NCBI GenBank assembly: GCA_029259635.1
Contig: JAJDEU010000021.1
Location: 1 to 64,000, forward strand
Direction: 5' to 3'
Length of the DNA stretch: 64,000 bases
Source: Planctomycetota bacterium
GTDB lineage: Bacteria; Planctomycetota; UBA1135; GCA-002686595
Under the pieces are notes generated by a model. It was not told where the DNA came from. It saw only the letters and a list, made by a program, of their open reading frames with translations, and did not search any database. The first letter of the stretch is position 1; each line of letters opens with the position of its first letter. Below are positions 34,030-43,981 of this stretch, piece after piece. Made by a program: the position numbers and the translations under genes.

Positions 34030-34604
34030 TGAGCAAGGCAACCGCAACCCTCGACGACAAGCTAGCGAAAGAGATCGGCGATCAAGTCAGCGCGGATCTC
34101 TCGATGATTATCGATCGGGAAATGGCGATCGAATCGGTATCTAGCGGGCGTGCGACCGCGCGGGTTTCGGGCGAAGGATCCATTCACTTGTCCTTCAAGA
34201 TCGAGTTCATCATCGGCGCTGACCATCACTACGGCTGCCTTCTCATGCCGCTTGCCGACGCGATCGCGATTGCCGGCTTCTTGATGGTGATGTCCGTAGA
34301 AGAGGTCGAGGAGGAGCGCAGCAGTACGACGCTCAATCGCTCGATGAAGGACGCGATGCTGGAAGTCGGCAACTTTGTGGGAGGCTCTTCCGACGCCATC
34401 GTGCGGAAGTGGACTGGGGATGCGCCGATGTCTGCAAGGTTTTCGGGCTGCCAGGGCGTGGCACCGGGATTGATTCCGAACTTCACTTTCGCGGCGAATA
34501 GCGAGCTGATCGTCGCCCGCATGCAAGCCCGCCTCTCGGACTTCCCCCCGTTCGAGATGATCCTCATGCTGCCGGCCGTGCTTGTCTCCGGCGCCGCCAG
34601 CTAA
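34029..34604 (+). CDS. CheC/CheX-like phosphatase protein
   Basis: This 191-residue protein (ATG 34029; a GTG at 34026 is possible) contains the CheC/CheX/FliY phosphatase signature D-x3-E-x2-N as DAMLEVGNFVGG, with the acidic and Asn residues that dephosphorylate CheY in the family. The surroundings (IGADHHYGCLLMPLADAIAIAGF, then FSGCQGVAPGL) fit a CheX-like two-layer fold. No flagellar or chemotaxis gene is near, so its partner could be any receiver domain. The C-terminus ends shortly after a beta-alpha-beta unit. It may form a unit with the next helical protein. Confidence 0.6.
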   Translation: MSKATATLDDKLAKEIGDQVSADLSMIIDREMAIESVSSGRATARVSGEGSIHLSFKIEFIIGADHHYGCLLMPLADAIAIAGFLMVMSVEEVEEERSSTTLNRSMKDAMLEVGNFVGGSSDAIVRKWTGDAPMSARFSGCQGVAPGLIPNFTFAANSELIVARMQARLSDFPPFEMILMLPAVLVSGAAS

Positions 34605-34873
34605 GCGGATTCTCGAGACTTCTCGCGCGAAATCTCGATGGAGCCGATTCGGCAGTAGAGCCCTTCTGACGCCGTAAATGGCGCATTTGAGGAACACGAG
34701 CTGCCTGTTTGGGAAACGAATTCCAGGTTCTTCACGCCTGATTCCCGCATGGCCCGTGCAGACGCCGCTCCTCTCCGCCGCGTCGCCATCCCGGGGGTAG
34801 TCTTTTTTGTCCGCGGACCGCATCTGTTTGACCGCAAACCGCGCCTGGCAGACAGACACAGCAGAGAGACACC
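34605..34873. other. Intergenic gap
   Basis: These 269 bases lie between the CheX-like gene and the next plus-strand gene. A GAGAGAC ribosome site precedes the next ATG. Nothing else is recognised. Confidence 0.3.
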
Positions 34874-35320
34874 ATGACTTCACAGCCCGACGACGCTTCC
34901 TTCTCCGACTCGAACCTCGACTCGCCCGAGTACCGACTTCGATTACAGCGCAAGCTCAATTGCCTCATCGCCGTACTCGAAGTCGCTAGCGCAAAGGTTC
35001 GACGATCCCTCAACGGACCCGATGCGGACGTGGAGCGGCTCACGCGAATTAAAAAGAACCTGGGCGATACGCTGAAGGTTTGTCAGCGAGCGAAGCGCGC
35101 TCTCGATCGCCGAGAGGATCTTCCGAGCGACCTGCCCAACGTGCTCAGCGGGACGATCAACTCCGTAGAGACCACACGCCAGACGCGCGGAGCGGGCGTC
35201 GAAATGAGCACGCCGATGGAACTGGTCAAGTTCAAATCGATGGGACCGATCGAAGCGGACGAGACCTCCAACGTCGACTTCGACGAACTCTCTCGCCTGC
35301 TTCAGGGCGGAGCTGAGTAG
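34874..35320 (+). CDS. Small helical protein of unknown function
   Basis: This 148-residue protein has no recognised family. The first about 90 residues look helical (YRLRLQRKLNCLIAVLEVASAKVRRSL, then RLTRIKKNLGDTLKVCQRAKRAL), with a charged, amphipathic pattern. The last part (ELVKFKSMGPIEADE, then DFDELSRLLQGG) is acidic. Such short alpha-helical proteins can act as adaptors or regulators. Its position next to the CheX-like gene on the same strand suggests a common function, but the 269-bp gap allows separate transcription. Confidence 0.5.
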   Translation: MTSQPDDASFSDSNLDSPEYRLRLQRKLNCLIAVLEVASAKVRRSLNGPDADVERLTRIKKNLGDTLKVCQRAKRALDRREDLPSDLPNVLSGTINSVETTRQTRGAGVEMSTPMELVKFKSMGPIEADETSNVDFDELSRLLQGGAE

Positions 35321-35365
35321 AGCTCTCGCGTCTCGACAACCGAGACCGCGGAAAGCCCTGAGAGG

Positions 35366-36379
<1,014 letters not shown>

Positions 36380-36423
36380 CGTGAGTTCAAAGGAGAGCGA
36401 AGTACGGGGAGCGGAAGGGGCAG

Positions 36424-37131
36424 CTACCCCACAAGCCTCGAGTTCAAGTGAGTGCGCAACTCGTCGAAACCGGCGACCACGGGGAAGGCTTGCGAGGTCT
36501 CCGCTCCCGCCCGGCCAGCGTGATCGATCAAAACGAACTCCATTCCCACCTTCAGAGCCCCTCCGTCCTCTTCTGGATGATCGCCGGTATGCAGGGCTCT
36601 AGCCGGTTCAACGCCAATGCGCTCCAAGGCCAAGTGAAACAGGTTCGGGTCGGGCTTCTCCATTTTCTCGGTGGCGGAACAGATCACAACGTCGAAAAAG
36701 CCCGCCAGTTCAGTGCGATCGAGCAGGAGATTCAGACGCTCGCCCCAATTGGAAATCACGCCGAGCTTCAGCCCCTTCGCCTTCAACTCCGTCAAAAGCT
36801 CGCGAGCGCCGGGAAAGACGTGAAAGGTCTCCGGCTCGGAAAACCGATTCAGGAGCTCCTCGGTGACTTCGGCAATCTCCTGGGGGGGCAAGCCGAGGTT
36901 CTGGCAAAAGATGCGATGGACGAAAGCGCGGAACCAGGCGTCGCTGTAGCGATAGGCCCCATTGATGCGCGCGGGGATGTCCTCATGAGCCGTGCGCATC
37001 ACGCGTTTCATCGTGTTCGCCGTGAGATGGCGTCCCCGTTGTTGTGCGGCCTCCGCGTAAATCTCATACCGAGAAGGCCGCTCGGTGAGCAATGTCCGGC
37101 CGACATCGAAAAAAAGGGCCTGCAAGGTCAT
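36424..37131 (-). CDS. HAD-superfamily hydrolase (HDHD3-like)
   Basis: This 235-residue hydrolase has the Rossmann core of the HAD superfamily. The nucleophile loop is FFDVGRTLL with Asp9. The usual second Asp of D-x-D is Gly11, as in the DVG-type HDHD3/REG-2 branch. The Ser of motif II is in GVISNWGERL. Motif III lies near KMEKPDPNLFHLAL and the final loop is HTGDHPEEDGGALKVGM (Asp and Asp). With the missing acid it may lack classical phosphatase activity or use a variant mechanism. It is likely in one transcript with MoxR. Confidence 0.75.
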   Translation of the reverse strand: MTLQALFFDVGRTLLTERPSRYEIYAEAAQQRGRHLTANTMKRVMRTAHEDIPARINGAYRYSDAWFRAFVHRIFCQNLGLPPQEIAEVTEELLNRFSEPETFHVFPGARELLTELKAKGLKLGVISNWGERLNLLLDRTELAGFFDVVICSATEKMEKPDPNLFHLALERIGVEPARALHTGDHPEEDGGALKVGMEFVLIDHAGRAGAETSQAFPVVAGFDELRTHLNSRLVG

Positions 37132-37207
37132 GAGTGTTCGGAGTGTTGCGATGCTAAAAATGACGGGCGATCTGTGGACCCGGCCCGGGATCGTACGATA
37201 GATCAGG

Positions 37208-38257
37208 ATGATGCAGGAGATGGACAGCTGGACCGCAACGAAACGAGGCCGGAGCCTGCGCTGCAGCGCTATAGCTGCCCGTGGCGAAAGCGATTCGCTT
37301 CCAGGACGACTAGCCGGCCTACTCGCTGTGGGCTGCCTGACGTTTGCCGGTTGTGTGGGCTACGCGGTTCCCTCCGACCTGTCGCTCCTCGAAGCTGCCC
37401 GAGCGGCCAGTGCCCGTGAGGATTGGCCTGCGGCCCTCGACTATTGGCGCCGAGCGATCGAGCGCCCGGACAACCAGGATCCGTTGCCCTACCGCGAGGC
37501 TGCGCGCGCTCTGATTGGACTTGGCGAGATCGAGAGCGCCCAGCTCATGTTGGACCGCGGCATCGAGCTCTTTCCCGAAGACGTCGAGCTGCGCCTGATG
37601 TGCGGTCAGCTCCTCTGCGACCGCGGCTTTCGCCGTGCCGCCGAGCTGAACTATCAAGTGGTCGTCCGAAAGGCGCCCCGCCACGCCGATGCTTGGCTAA
37701 GCCTGGCCGAGGTTCAGCTCGATCTCGATCTGCCCGCCAATGCCAAGCGCGCGGTCGATCGCTATATCGAGCTGGAGGGTCCCTGCACGGAGGCGCTCTT
37801 CTTGCGCGGCTCGATCCGCGCGCAAATCGGGGATCTTTCGGGAGCGATGACGGATTTCTCGGGCGCTTTCGCCGATCCCGAGGTGAGCGGCGAGCTGTTG
37901 ACGACTGCGGCCGCAGTTGTCACCCAGGAACAGTTCTCCGAGGCCGATGAGGAGACGCTTTTACTCGCCTGTTCGTGGACCGAACGCGCGCTCGAAATGG
38001 ACCCGCAAGACGCGGAGGCGAGCTACGTCAAGGGCATGATCCACGAACAGCAGGGCGATGATCTCGGCGCCGTGGAGGCGTACGAACGCTCCGTCGAGTT
38101 GGTCAACCACCTGCTCGCGATGACCCGACTCGCGCAGGCTTACGCGAGACTGGGGGAGTTCGACCGCGCCGATGCGATGATCGATCGAGCTTTAGACCTC
38201 AACGTTCACGCCTCCCATCGACGAATGCTGGAACGCGTCCGTCGCGCGTGGCACTAG
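37208..38257 (+). CDS. TPR-repeat lipoprotein
   Basis: This 349-residue protein has a long N-terminus with a hydrophobic segment and lipobox (LAVGCLTFAGC) at about residues 39-49. Several tetratricopeptide repeats follow, for example EDWPAALDYWRRAIERPDNQD and LGEIESAQLMLDRGIELFPEDVEL, then AEASYVKGMIHEQQGDDLGAVEAYERSVEL. TPR lipoproteins scaffold envelope complexes. The long n-region (over 30 residues) suggests the true start is later, but no good start codon was found. It faces the next gene convergently. Confidence 0.65.
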   Translation: MMQEMDSWTATKRGRSLRCSAIAARGESDSLPGRLAGLLAVGCLTFAGCVGYAVPSDLSLLEAARAASAREDWPAALDYWRRAIERPDNQDPLPYREAARALIGLGEIESAQLMLDRGIELFPEDVELRLMCGQLLCDRGFRRAAELNYQVVVRKAPRHADAWLSLAEVQLDLDLPANAKRAVDRYIELEGPCTEALFLRGSIRAQIGDLSGAMTDFSGAFADPEVSGELLTTAAAVVTQEQFSEADEETLLLACSWTERALEMDPQDAEASYVKGMIHEQQGDDLGAVEAYERSVELVNHLLAMTRLAQAYARLGEFDRADAMIDRALDLNVHASHRRMLERVRRAWH

Positions 38258-38264
38258 TCGCGAG

Positions 38265-38507
38265 CTAGAAGTCGCAGATCTTCTTCACGAGCGCATCGAG
38301 CTCGTCTTCGACCTTCTCGCGAAACTCCATTCCGAAGTCGAGCTCCAAAACCGTGATCTCCTCGAAGGCGTAACGGCCGGTCTCGCGACTGAACGGAATT
38401 CCATACTCCCAGATGTTGCCATCGGTGGAATTGATAACGAGCTCCACCTGGTCTGCGCCCTCGACACGTTTGATGTGATAGGTCTCGGGGTAGTAGTTCT
38501 CGTCCAT
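38265..38507 (-). CDS. Small hypothetical protein (80 residues)
   Basis: This 80-residue protein has a beta-strand-like start (YYPETYHIKRVEGADQVELVINSTDGN) and an amphipathic C-terminus with DELDALVKKI. It has no cysteine and no recognised domain, no signal peptide and no transmembrane segment, so it is probably cytosolic. It ends 7 bp from the TPR lipoprotein stop (convergent). Confidence 0.5.
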   Translation of the reverse strand: MDENYYPETYHIKRVEGADQVELVINSTDGNIWEYGIPFSRETGRYAFEEITVLELDFGMEFREKVEDELDALVKKICDF

Positions 38508-38633
38508 CCGAATGCGTCCTGTGTTCTGATCGATCTCGAGTGTTGGGCGGGCGGGCTAGCTGAAGTGGGCGGAGCCGCGCTCGCGGAGCGGCGACATCAT
38601 AGCTCCTCGAACGGATGTCGGGAGCTTCGGAAT

Positions 38634-39125
38634 TCAGCTCGGCTCGTGGGCGGCGAGCAGGCGAATTTCTTGGTTCGGGCGCAGCTCGCCCGTGCGCAGA
38701 ACTCGCGCTAACAGGCCGCTTCTGCCGACCATCAGATCGGGAAAACGGTCATCGAGCGACTGGAGCGTGGCGCAGGGCTCGCGCACGTCGTTCACCTCCA
38801 GTTCGACCGAATCGCCGATCGCCAGGCGGTCACCGGGCACCAGCCGACCGAGATCGATGCCCTCGGTTCGCAGGTTTTCGCCGAACCCGCCGGGCTCCGT
38901 CCGCGGCACTCCATCGCGCTCCAGGAGCCTGACCTCCTCGGAGGAGAGCAGGCAGACCGCACGGCCCTCGCCGCCGTGATAGATCGAGCGGTGTCGGTCA
39001 CCCTCCAATCCTTCCGGGCCGACCTTGGCCACCGGCACCGCATGTTTGGTCAGGCCGCCCGGGCCCACGCAGACCGCTAGCACGCTGCCAGTCGCACTCC
39101 GAGCCTCGCGCTCTCTCGCGCTCAC
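38634..39125 (-). CDS. MOSC-domain protein
   Basis: This 163-residue protein uses a GTG start at 39125 that overlaps the TGA of the MltA gene (GTGA). The MOSC fold (molybdenum cofactor sulfurase C-terminal) is indicated by GLEGDRHRSIYHGGEGRAVCLLS and GGFGENLRTEGIDLGRLVPGDRLAIG. A family-typical HxG and ERDG follow. The conserved cysteine of MOSC is in REPCATL. Members bind molybdopterin or move sulfur, but this single-domain protein's substrate is unknown. The overlap implies co-translation with MltA, though function may be unrelated. Confidence 0.78.
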   Translation of the reverse strand: MSAREREARSATGSVLAVCVGPGGLTKHAVPVAKVGPEGLEGDRHRSIYHGGEGRAVCLLSSEEVRLLERDGVPRTEPGGFGENLRTEGIDLGRLVPGDRLAIGDSVELEVNDVREPCATLQSLDDRFPDLMVGRSGLLARVLRTGELRPNQEIRLLAAHEPS

Positions 39126-40318
39126 TCGGAAAAGCGCGCCTTCAGGAAGAAGTAGTAGAGCTGGCCTTCCGACTTCAATGAGCCCGCGCGCTCTTCCGCC
39201 TGCGGACCGATTCCCAGGTAGATGTCCGCGCGGCCGGCCGTGCGAATGGCGCCACCGGTGTCCTGGTCGAACATGAACTTTCGGAAGGGCGTGGTGCTGC
39301 CCAACCGGTTGGGAATGTCCGCGTCGACAAAGACCAGAGCGCCGCGCGGAAAGAGAGCCTTGTCGGTGGCGAGCGATCGATCGGCGGTGACTTCGAAGTC
39401 GAGGCTGCCGTGGGGATTGCCTTCGATCGGTTGGAAGAAGACGTAGGAGGGATTCCGGTTGAGGTACTCGGTGACGGTTGATGTCGAGGCCTCGCGCGCC
39501 CAAGCGCGAATGGCGGAGAGGTTCATGTCCTCGGCTTTGACATGACCGGCTTCGATGAGAGCTTTGCCGAGCGAGTTGTAGGGTCGACCGTTCTTGGCGG
39601 AGTAGCCGAGTCGCAGGAGCTCTCCATCCGGTAGCTCGATGAAAGCAGAGCCGTTGACGTGCGCGATGTAAGCGTCGACGGGATCGGCGAGCCAAGCGAG
39701 CTCGAGACCTTGACCCTCAAGAACAGCGTTTCCGTCGATCGACCGACGCGAGGGAACGCGCGCCAAACCGGTAGGCGTCTCCCAACCGAGGGTCTTGCCC
39801 GCTTTGTCCTTCTTCAGGCTCGGCGGCTTTTCGTACAGCGGATAGGCGTAGTCGGCACTCGGCGCGGTGTCCCCGGGAAGGAGCGGTGTGCAGTAGCCGG
39901 TAAACAGAACGCCGCCGCCCTCCGAGTCCCAACCGGCGCTCATGAACACGTCGAACTCGGTCTCGAAGGCCTGCGCGAAGGACTCGCGGTCCGGTGCTTC
40001 GGAGAGGAGCTCGTGAAAACGCTCGAGGCTGGCGAGGGCGAGCGCGTGGTCAATCCCGGCGATGGGGAAGAATTTCTCGGCGTGGTCCCGCTGCGTCCAC
40101 TTTATCGATCGCTCGAGCGCGGGCAGGATTTCCTCGCGCGCTTCCCACTGTTCCGCGATCGGAAGTTTGAGCTCGGCGAAACTCGCCGGGATCAAGGCGT
40201 CGGCTCCGGGAGCCAAGGCCTGACCGTAGTTGGGGGATTGGCAGGAGCTGAAGGAGAGGGCGAAGGCGATGCCCAAGCCGGCGAAGGCCGCTCGCGGATC
40301 AGTCAGGATGTACTTCAT
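39122..40318 (-). CDS. mltA: MltA-type membrane-bound lytic murein transglycosylase
   Basis: MltA cleaves peptidoglycan glycan strands. This 398-residue lipoprotein (lipobox LSFSSC) has the MltA domain, with GVLFTGYCTPLLPGD and the fold start ERSIKWTQRDHAEKFFPIAG. The C-terminal 3D domain (FDQDTGGAIRTAGRADIYLGIG) carries the conserved Asp residues. The catalytic Asp is expected in the 3D region. It is the first of a two-gene pair with MOSC and implies a peptidoglycan sacculus. Confidence 0.83.
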   Translation of the reverse strand: MKYILTDPRAAFAGLGIAFALSFSSCQSPNYGQALAPGADALIPASFAELKLPIAEQWEAREEILPALERSIKWTQRDHAEKFFPIAGIDHALALASLERFHELLSEAPDRESFAQAFETEFDVFMSAGWDSEGGGVLFTGYCTPLLPGDTAPSADYAYPLYEKPPSLKKDKAGKTLGWETPTGLARVPSRRSIDGNAVLEGQGLELAWLADPVDAYIAHVNGSAFIELPDGELLRLGYSAKNGRPYNSLGKALIEAGHVKAEDMNLSAIRAWAREASTSTVTEYLNRNPSYVFFQPIEGNPHGSLDFEVTADRSLATDKALFPRGALVFVDADIPNRLGSTTPFRKFMFDQDTGGAIRTAGRADIYLGIGPQAEERAGSLKSEGQLYYFFLKARFSE

Positions 40319-40355
40319 AGATGTTGTCCATCGAACGGAGGTCGACGAACAACAA

Positions 40356-40886
40356 TTAGCTATTGAGACCGAGCTTGTCGAGCTTCGGCGCGATGATCAT
40401 GCGGCAGTACGGCTGAGCCTTGTTGAGCTGGTAGTACTCCTGGTGATAATTCTCGGCCGAATAGAACGTTGCGGCGGGGGTGATCTCGGTGACGATCGGA
40501 TCGGAAAAGCTTCCCGATTCGCCTGCTTTCTTCATTGAAGCCTCGGCCGCGGAACGCTGCTCGTCCGTGTGGTAAAAGATCGCCGAGCGGTACTGCGTGC
40601 CAACGTCGTTGCCCTGTCGGTTGAGGGTGGTCGGATCGTGCAGCCGCCAGAACCACTCAAACAGATGCTCGAGCGGCAAAACCGCCGGATCGAATCGAAC
40701 CTGCGTGACTTCGGCGTGGCCGGTCGTTCCCGTGCAGATGTCTTGATAGGTCGGGTTCTCCAGAGTGCCGCCCATGTAGCCGGACTGAACCGACAGCACA
40801 CCTTCGATCTGCTCCAGTACCGCTTCGACGCACCAAAAACAGCCCGCCCCCAGGGTGACTACTTCGCCGCTTGATTCCGTTGTCAT
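40356..40886 (-). CDS. msrA: Peptide methionine-(S)-S-oxide reductase
   Basis: MsrA repairs methionine sulfoxide in proteins. This 176-residue enzyme has the active site GAGCFWCVEAV with the nucleophile Cys16. PTYQDICTGTTGHAEVTQVRFDP and the YRSAIFYH region are family-typical. The resolving cysteine cannot be assigned with certainty. The length matches single-domain MsrA. It is upstream of MltA on the same strand, 37 bp apart. Confidence 0.92.
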   Translation of the reverse strand: MTTESSGEVVTLGAGCFWCVEAVLEQIEGVLSVQSGYMGGTLENPTYQDICTGTTGHAEVTQVRFDPAVLPLEHLFEWFWRLHDPTTLNRQGNDVGTQYRSAIFYHTDEQRSAAEASMKKAGESGSFSDPIVTEITPAATFYSAENYHQEYYQLNKAQPYCRMIIAPKLDKLGLNS

Positions 40887-40904
40887 ATTCGAAGCCCCGA
40901 TTGC

Positions 40905-43250
40905 TTAGCCAGCGAAACTCGACTCGGCCAAGCGCTCTTTTCGCTCGGCCGCGAACTTACAAATGCCTTCCCAGATGGATTCGGGATCGATGCGAGCCTC
41001 GCGCTTGATCTCCTCCAAGCTGCCGCCCGTACGCCAGCGATTATCCGAGTCGGGCGTCATCGCATAGCGCTCGGCGACCTTGTTGGCGAGCCAGTCGTGC
41101 ATAGCGCGCTTCGACTGGTTCGAGATCACGGTCGAGTCGAGCCAGTGCTCGCGCGGGAGAACTTCGTTTCGATAGCTCTCCGGTTGCAGCTGGAAGAGCT
41201 CCCAAGAGACGAGCTGAACGATCTTCACGTTGGGGCCTTCGCCCGCGAGTAGGCGCGGAAGGATCGAGTAGACCGAGTCGGTCGTACTGGTGCCCTGAAC
41301 GAGCAGAGTCCCCTCGATCGGGCGAGCGGGATCGTGCGCCTTCATCACGTAGGCGCCCTTGGCGGCGTCGAGGTAAGAGGGTACGCCGAGCTTCTCGCGA
41401 TCCGGCACCATCACGTCCGGGCGCGTCAGGTGCAGCGCGACGATCGGCTTGTCGGTGACGAGCGCGGCGGCGAGTGCCGGAGCGACCTCATTCGCGCTCC
41501 ACGGGTGAATGTTGATCACCTGACCTTCCGGGAAGAGCTGCGTCACGCTCGGCGCAAAGATGCCGAAGTGCGTGCGGCTGTCTTCCGCAGTCTCGGGGCC
41601 CGAGTGACCCGCGATCCAAATCACTTTGCCGACCTTGAGCTCACAGTCTTGAGCGAGCTGACTGAACAGTCGCATCATGCCGTACTTCAGATAGGAGAAT
41701 GAGCCGTAGGTCGAGCACGCGCTCCAGTACCCCAGGAATTCATTCTCCGGATCGGCCGACATGTTGACGGTTGCCAAACCGACGGAGATGCCCGCGTTGG
41801 CAAACTCGGTGATCTGTTGCGGCAGCAGAGCGCCGTCCAGATTCGATTCGCGGTTGTACCAGCCGAAACCCTTCGACTCTTCGAAGTTGTCGTGGGCGTT
41901 GGCGAAGCCCGAGATGTTCGTCGAGTCCGCCAGATCCGCCGAAGAGGCGATGACCAGGGGACGCTTCATCTCGCGCGCCGCGAAGGCGTTGACCCAGGCT
42001 CCAAACTTGGCCAGGCCCTTGCGGTTCGGAGCTTTCGAACCCGGCTTCACAAACAAGTCGAGCGGCAGGTTTTCGGGCTGCAGCCAGAACCGATCTTGTG
42101 CGAGGTTGACCTCACTGGTCAGCTTGAAGTTGTCGGGCTTCGTCGGAACGCTCTCGCCCATTTCGGTCAGCGTGTTGGCCAAGTACTCGACCAATGCCGG
42201 GTCATCGCGCATGACCTTGAAGACCTGTTCGAACCAGCCGCGCGTCTGCGTGCGGCAATCCTCTTCGCCGGGATCGACCGTGTTTCCGGCGCCTTCGAAG
42301 GTCACGCCGTAGGCCGCCGTGAATTCCTCGCGACCCTTCCAGAACAGCTCGCTGTTGCGCTTGTGCGCCGCGCCGTGCGAGGCCGCGTCGAACTTGTGAT
42401 AGCCGCGCCCCTTGCGCGTCTTGAACCAGACCATGCCGGGCCGATCGCCCTTGTCTTCGGCGTGCACCACCTCGAGCAGCGCTTTGGTGATCTCCGCGTA
42501 GTTCGTCCCGTCCTCCGCGCCCGCGACGCGCCAACCATAGGGCTCGTACCAATCACGCGGATGCCCGTTGACGACTTCGGAGTTCGCAAACGAGTCGATG
42601 CCATGATCGTTCCAGTCGAACAGCACGGTGAGATTCGAGAGCCCCAATCCGAAGGCGGAGTTCTTCGACTCGTGGTGAACTCCCGCGCTGTGTCCGCCCT
42701 CGCCCTCGACCGCAAACACGTTGACCTCCGGCGCGCCAGCGTGCTTGAGCGCCATCGCTTCTCCAACTGCCGCCGGCATGCCGTGCCCCGACGGTCCCGT
42801 GTTGAACTTGAAGAAGAGCGTCTTGCCCTCCATCTCCGCGTGACCCGACAGTTGCTTGTTGTGCCGCAACCACAACAGATCTTCCCAGGTCAGTGCGCGC
42901 TCTTTCGCATTCGGTACGAGGTAGCGTTCATCGCCGGTCGCTTTGTACTGAAGCCGCAGCGCCTCGTTGTAGACCGCGAGCAGGCAGTACACGACGGGGC
43001 AGGTGTGTCCGGCCACGAGAACGAACTTGTCACCAAAGGCGAGCTCCGGTCGGCGAATGTCGAACCGCATGCCCGCGCCCAAGGTGCTCGCGACGAGCAT
43101 TGGAACTTTCGAGCGCGAACCGCCCGGGTGCCCGCTCTGTCGCAGGTTGAGCGCCAAATCGATGCACTGATCGATCAGGTCGCCGGTCTTCTGCCAGTGG
43201 TGGAAGTTCTTGGACAGCGTTTCGAAGTCTGGTCTCACGAGGGTTTGCAT
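40905..43250 (-). CDS. Transketolase-family protein, long form
   Basis: This 781-residue thiamine diphosphate enzyme (ATG 43250) resembles transketolase, with GHPGGSRSKVP near the N-terminus. The ThDP-binding region is VEGEGGHSAGVHHESKNSAFGLGLSNLTVLFDWNDHGID. A transketolase-type C-terminus (LVSWELFQLQPESYRNEVLPR) ends the protein. At about 780 residues it is over 100 longer than the usual 660. NTGPSGHGMPAAVGEAMALKH is the typical substrate loop. It probably works in the pentose phosphate pathway, but the long form may have another 2-carbon transfer. It ends 18 bp upstream of msrA. Confidence 0.78.
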   Translation of the reverse strand: MQTLVRPDFETLSKNFHHWQKTGDLIDQCIDLALNLRQSGHPGGSRSKVPMLVASTLGAGMRFDIRRPELAFGDKFVLVAGHTCPVVYCLLAVYNEALRLQYKATGDERYLVPNAKERALTWEDLLWLRHNKQLSGHAEMEGKTLFFKFNTGPSGHGMPAAVGEAMALKHAGAPEVNVFAVEGEGGHSAGVHHESKNSAFGLGLSNLTVLFDWNDHGIDSFANSEVVNGHPRDWYEPYGWRVAGAEDGTNYAEITKALLEVVHAEDKGDRPGMVWFKTRKGRGYHKFDAASHGAAHKRNSELFWKGREEFTAAYGVTFEGAGNTVDPGEEDCRTQTRGWFEQVFKVMRDDPALVEYLANTLTEMGESVPTKPDNFKLTSEVNLAQDRFWLQPENLPLDLFVKPGSKAPNRKGLAKFGAWVNAFAAREMKRPLVIASSADLADSTNISGFANAHDNFEESKGFGWYNRESNLDGALLPQQITEFANAGISVGLATVNMSADPENEFLGYWSACSTYGSFSYLKYGMMRLFSQLAQDCELKVGKVIWIAGHSGPETAEDSRTHFGIFAPSVTQLFPEGQVINIHPWSANEVAPALAAALVTDKPIVALHLTRPDVMVPDREKLGVPSYLDAAKGAYVMKAHDPARPIEGTLLVQGTSTTDSVYSILPRLLAGEGPNVKIVQLVSWELFQLQPESYRNEVLPREHWLDSTVISNQSKRAMHDWLANKVAERYAMTPDSDNRWRTGGSLEEIKREARIDPESIWEGICKFAAERKERLAESSFAG

Positions 43251-43411
43251 GGCTGGGGTCGTAGGGGAAATCGAGGGCGCCACTATAACGAGCGCAGCGC
43301 ATCTACGAGCCGATTGGGGCACTCGGAGCGCCGCTAATCTTGTCTGCCCCCGCTCTCCGGTACCGGTCGGACGAGCAGGCGTCCCATCCGGCGGGGCCGA
43401 GGCCTAGTCCC

Positions 43412-43981
43412 TTACTGCCCGATCGCGATGCCGAGCGAAATCACAAGCCCGTGCAGATCGACATCCGTCGGTCCGACTCCGATGTCGTCGAACAGCTGCT
43501 CGTACAACAGTCGCGCATCGAGAAAGATGTTTTCGGTCATCTGTGTCAGTGTTCCCGCGCCCACGCCATAGCCCCAGTAGCTATGGCTGTCGCCGGCCGG
43601 GATTTCCAAACCCTCTGAATAACGACCGAGCGCAATCAAGTAGCCCGCTTTCGATCCGCCGAGCCAATAACGAAAGCCGCCGATGTATTCCTTCGAATCG
43701 ATATTCGATCCAAACTCGCGTTTGCTATAGCCAGCCAGCACTCCCCAGCTCCCGAAAATCAGATCGCCTTGTGCAGTCCAACCGTCGACATCGGGATCCT
43801 TCGCCTCAATCGGGTTGATCGCTCCCGGCGCGGAGATTGTGCCGCTCGCCGAGTAGTTGCTCTCGAGCGGTTTCGAGTACGAGAGCATGACGCTCGACGA
43901 CGACTGGCCGTAACGTTGAGCGGAAGGGAGAGCGCTGCAGGCCGTCAAGCCGAGGCACAGAGAGAGGGCAAGGATTCGCAC
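43412..43981 (-). CDS. Outer-membrane barrel-like lipoprotein
   Basis: This 189-residue lipoprotein has lipobox LTAC after a signal peptide (ALSLCLGLTAC). The rest is alternating-strand, glycine- and tyrosine-rich sequence with paired strands (GWTAQGDLIFGSWGVLAGYS and KEYIGGFRYWLGGSKAGYLIALGRY) suggestive of a small beta-barrel or beta-sandwich. No specific family is known. The gene faces away from the ArnT-like gene across 372 bp. Confidence 0.6.
   Translation of the reverse strand: MRILALSLCLGLTACSALPSAQRYGQSSSSVMLSYSKPLESNYSASGTISAPGAINPIEAKDPDVDGWTAQGDLIFGSWGVLAGYSKREFGSNIDSKEYIGGFRYWLGGSKAGYLIALGRYSEGLEIPAGDSHSYWGYGVGAGTLTQMTENIFLDARLLYEQLFDDIGVGPTDVDLHGLVISLGIAIGQ

Noticed and set aside
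39126..39695. N-terminal extension of the MOSC gene
   Set aside because: It overlaps the MltA gene in another frame and lacks MOSC sequence; the GTG at 39125 gives the usual short form.
41817..43337. Plus-strand frame of 506 residues over transketolase
   Set aside because: A shadow of the minus-strand gene, which has ThDP motifs.
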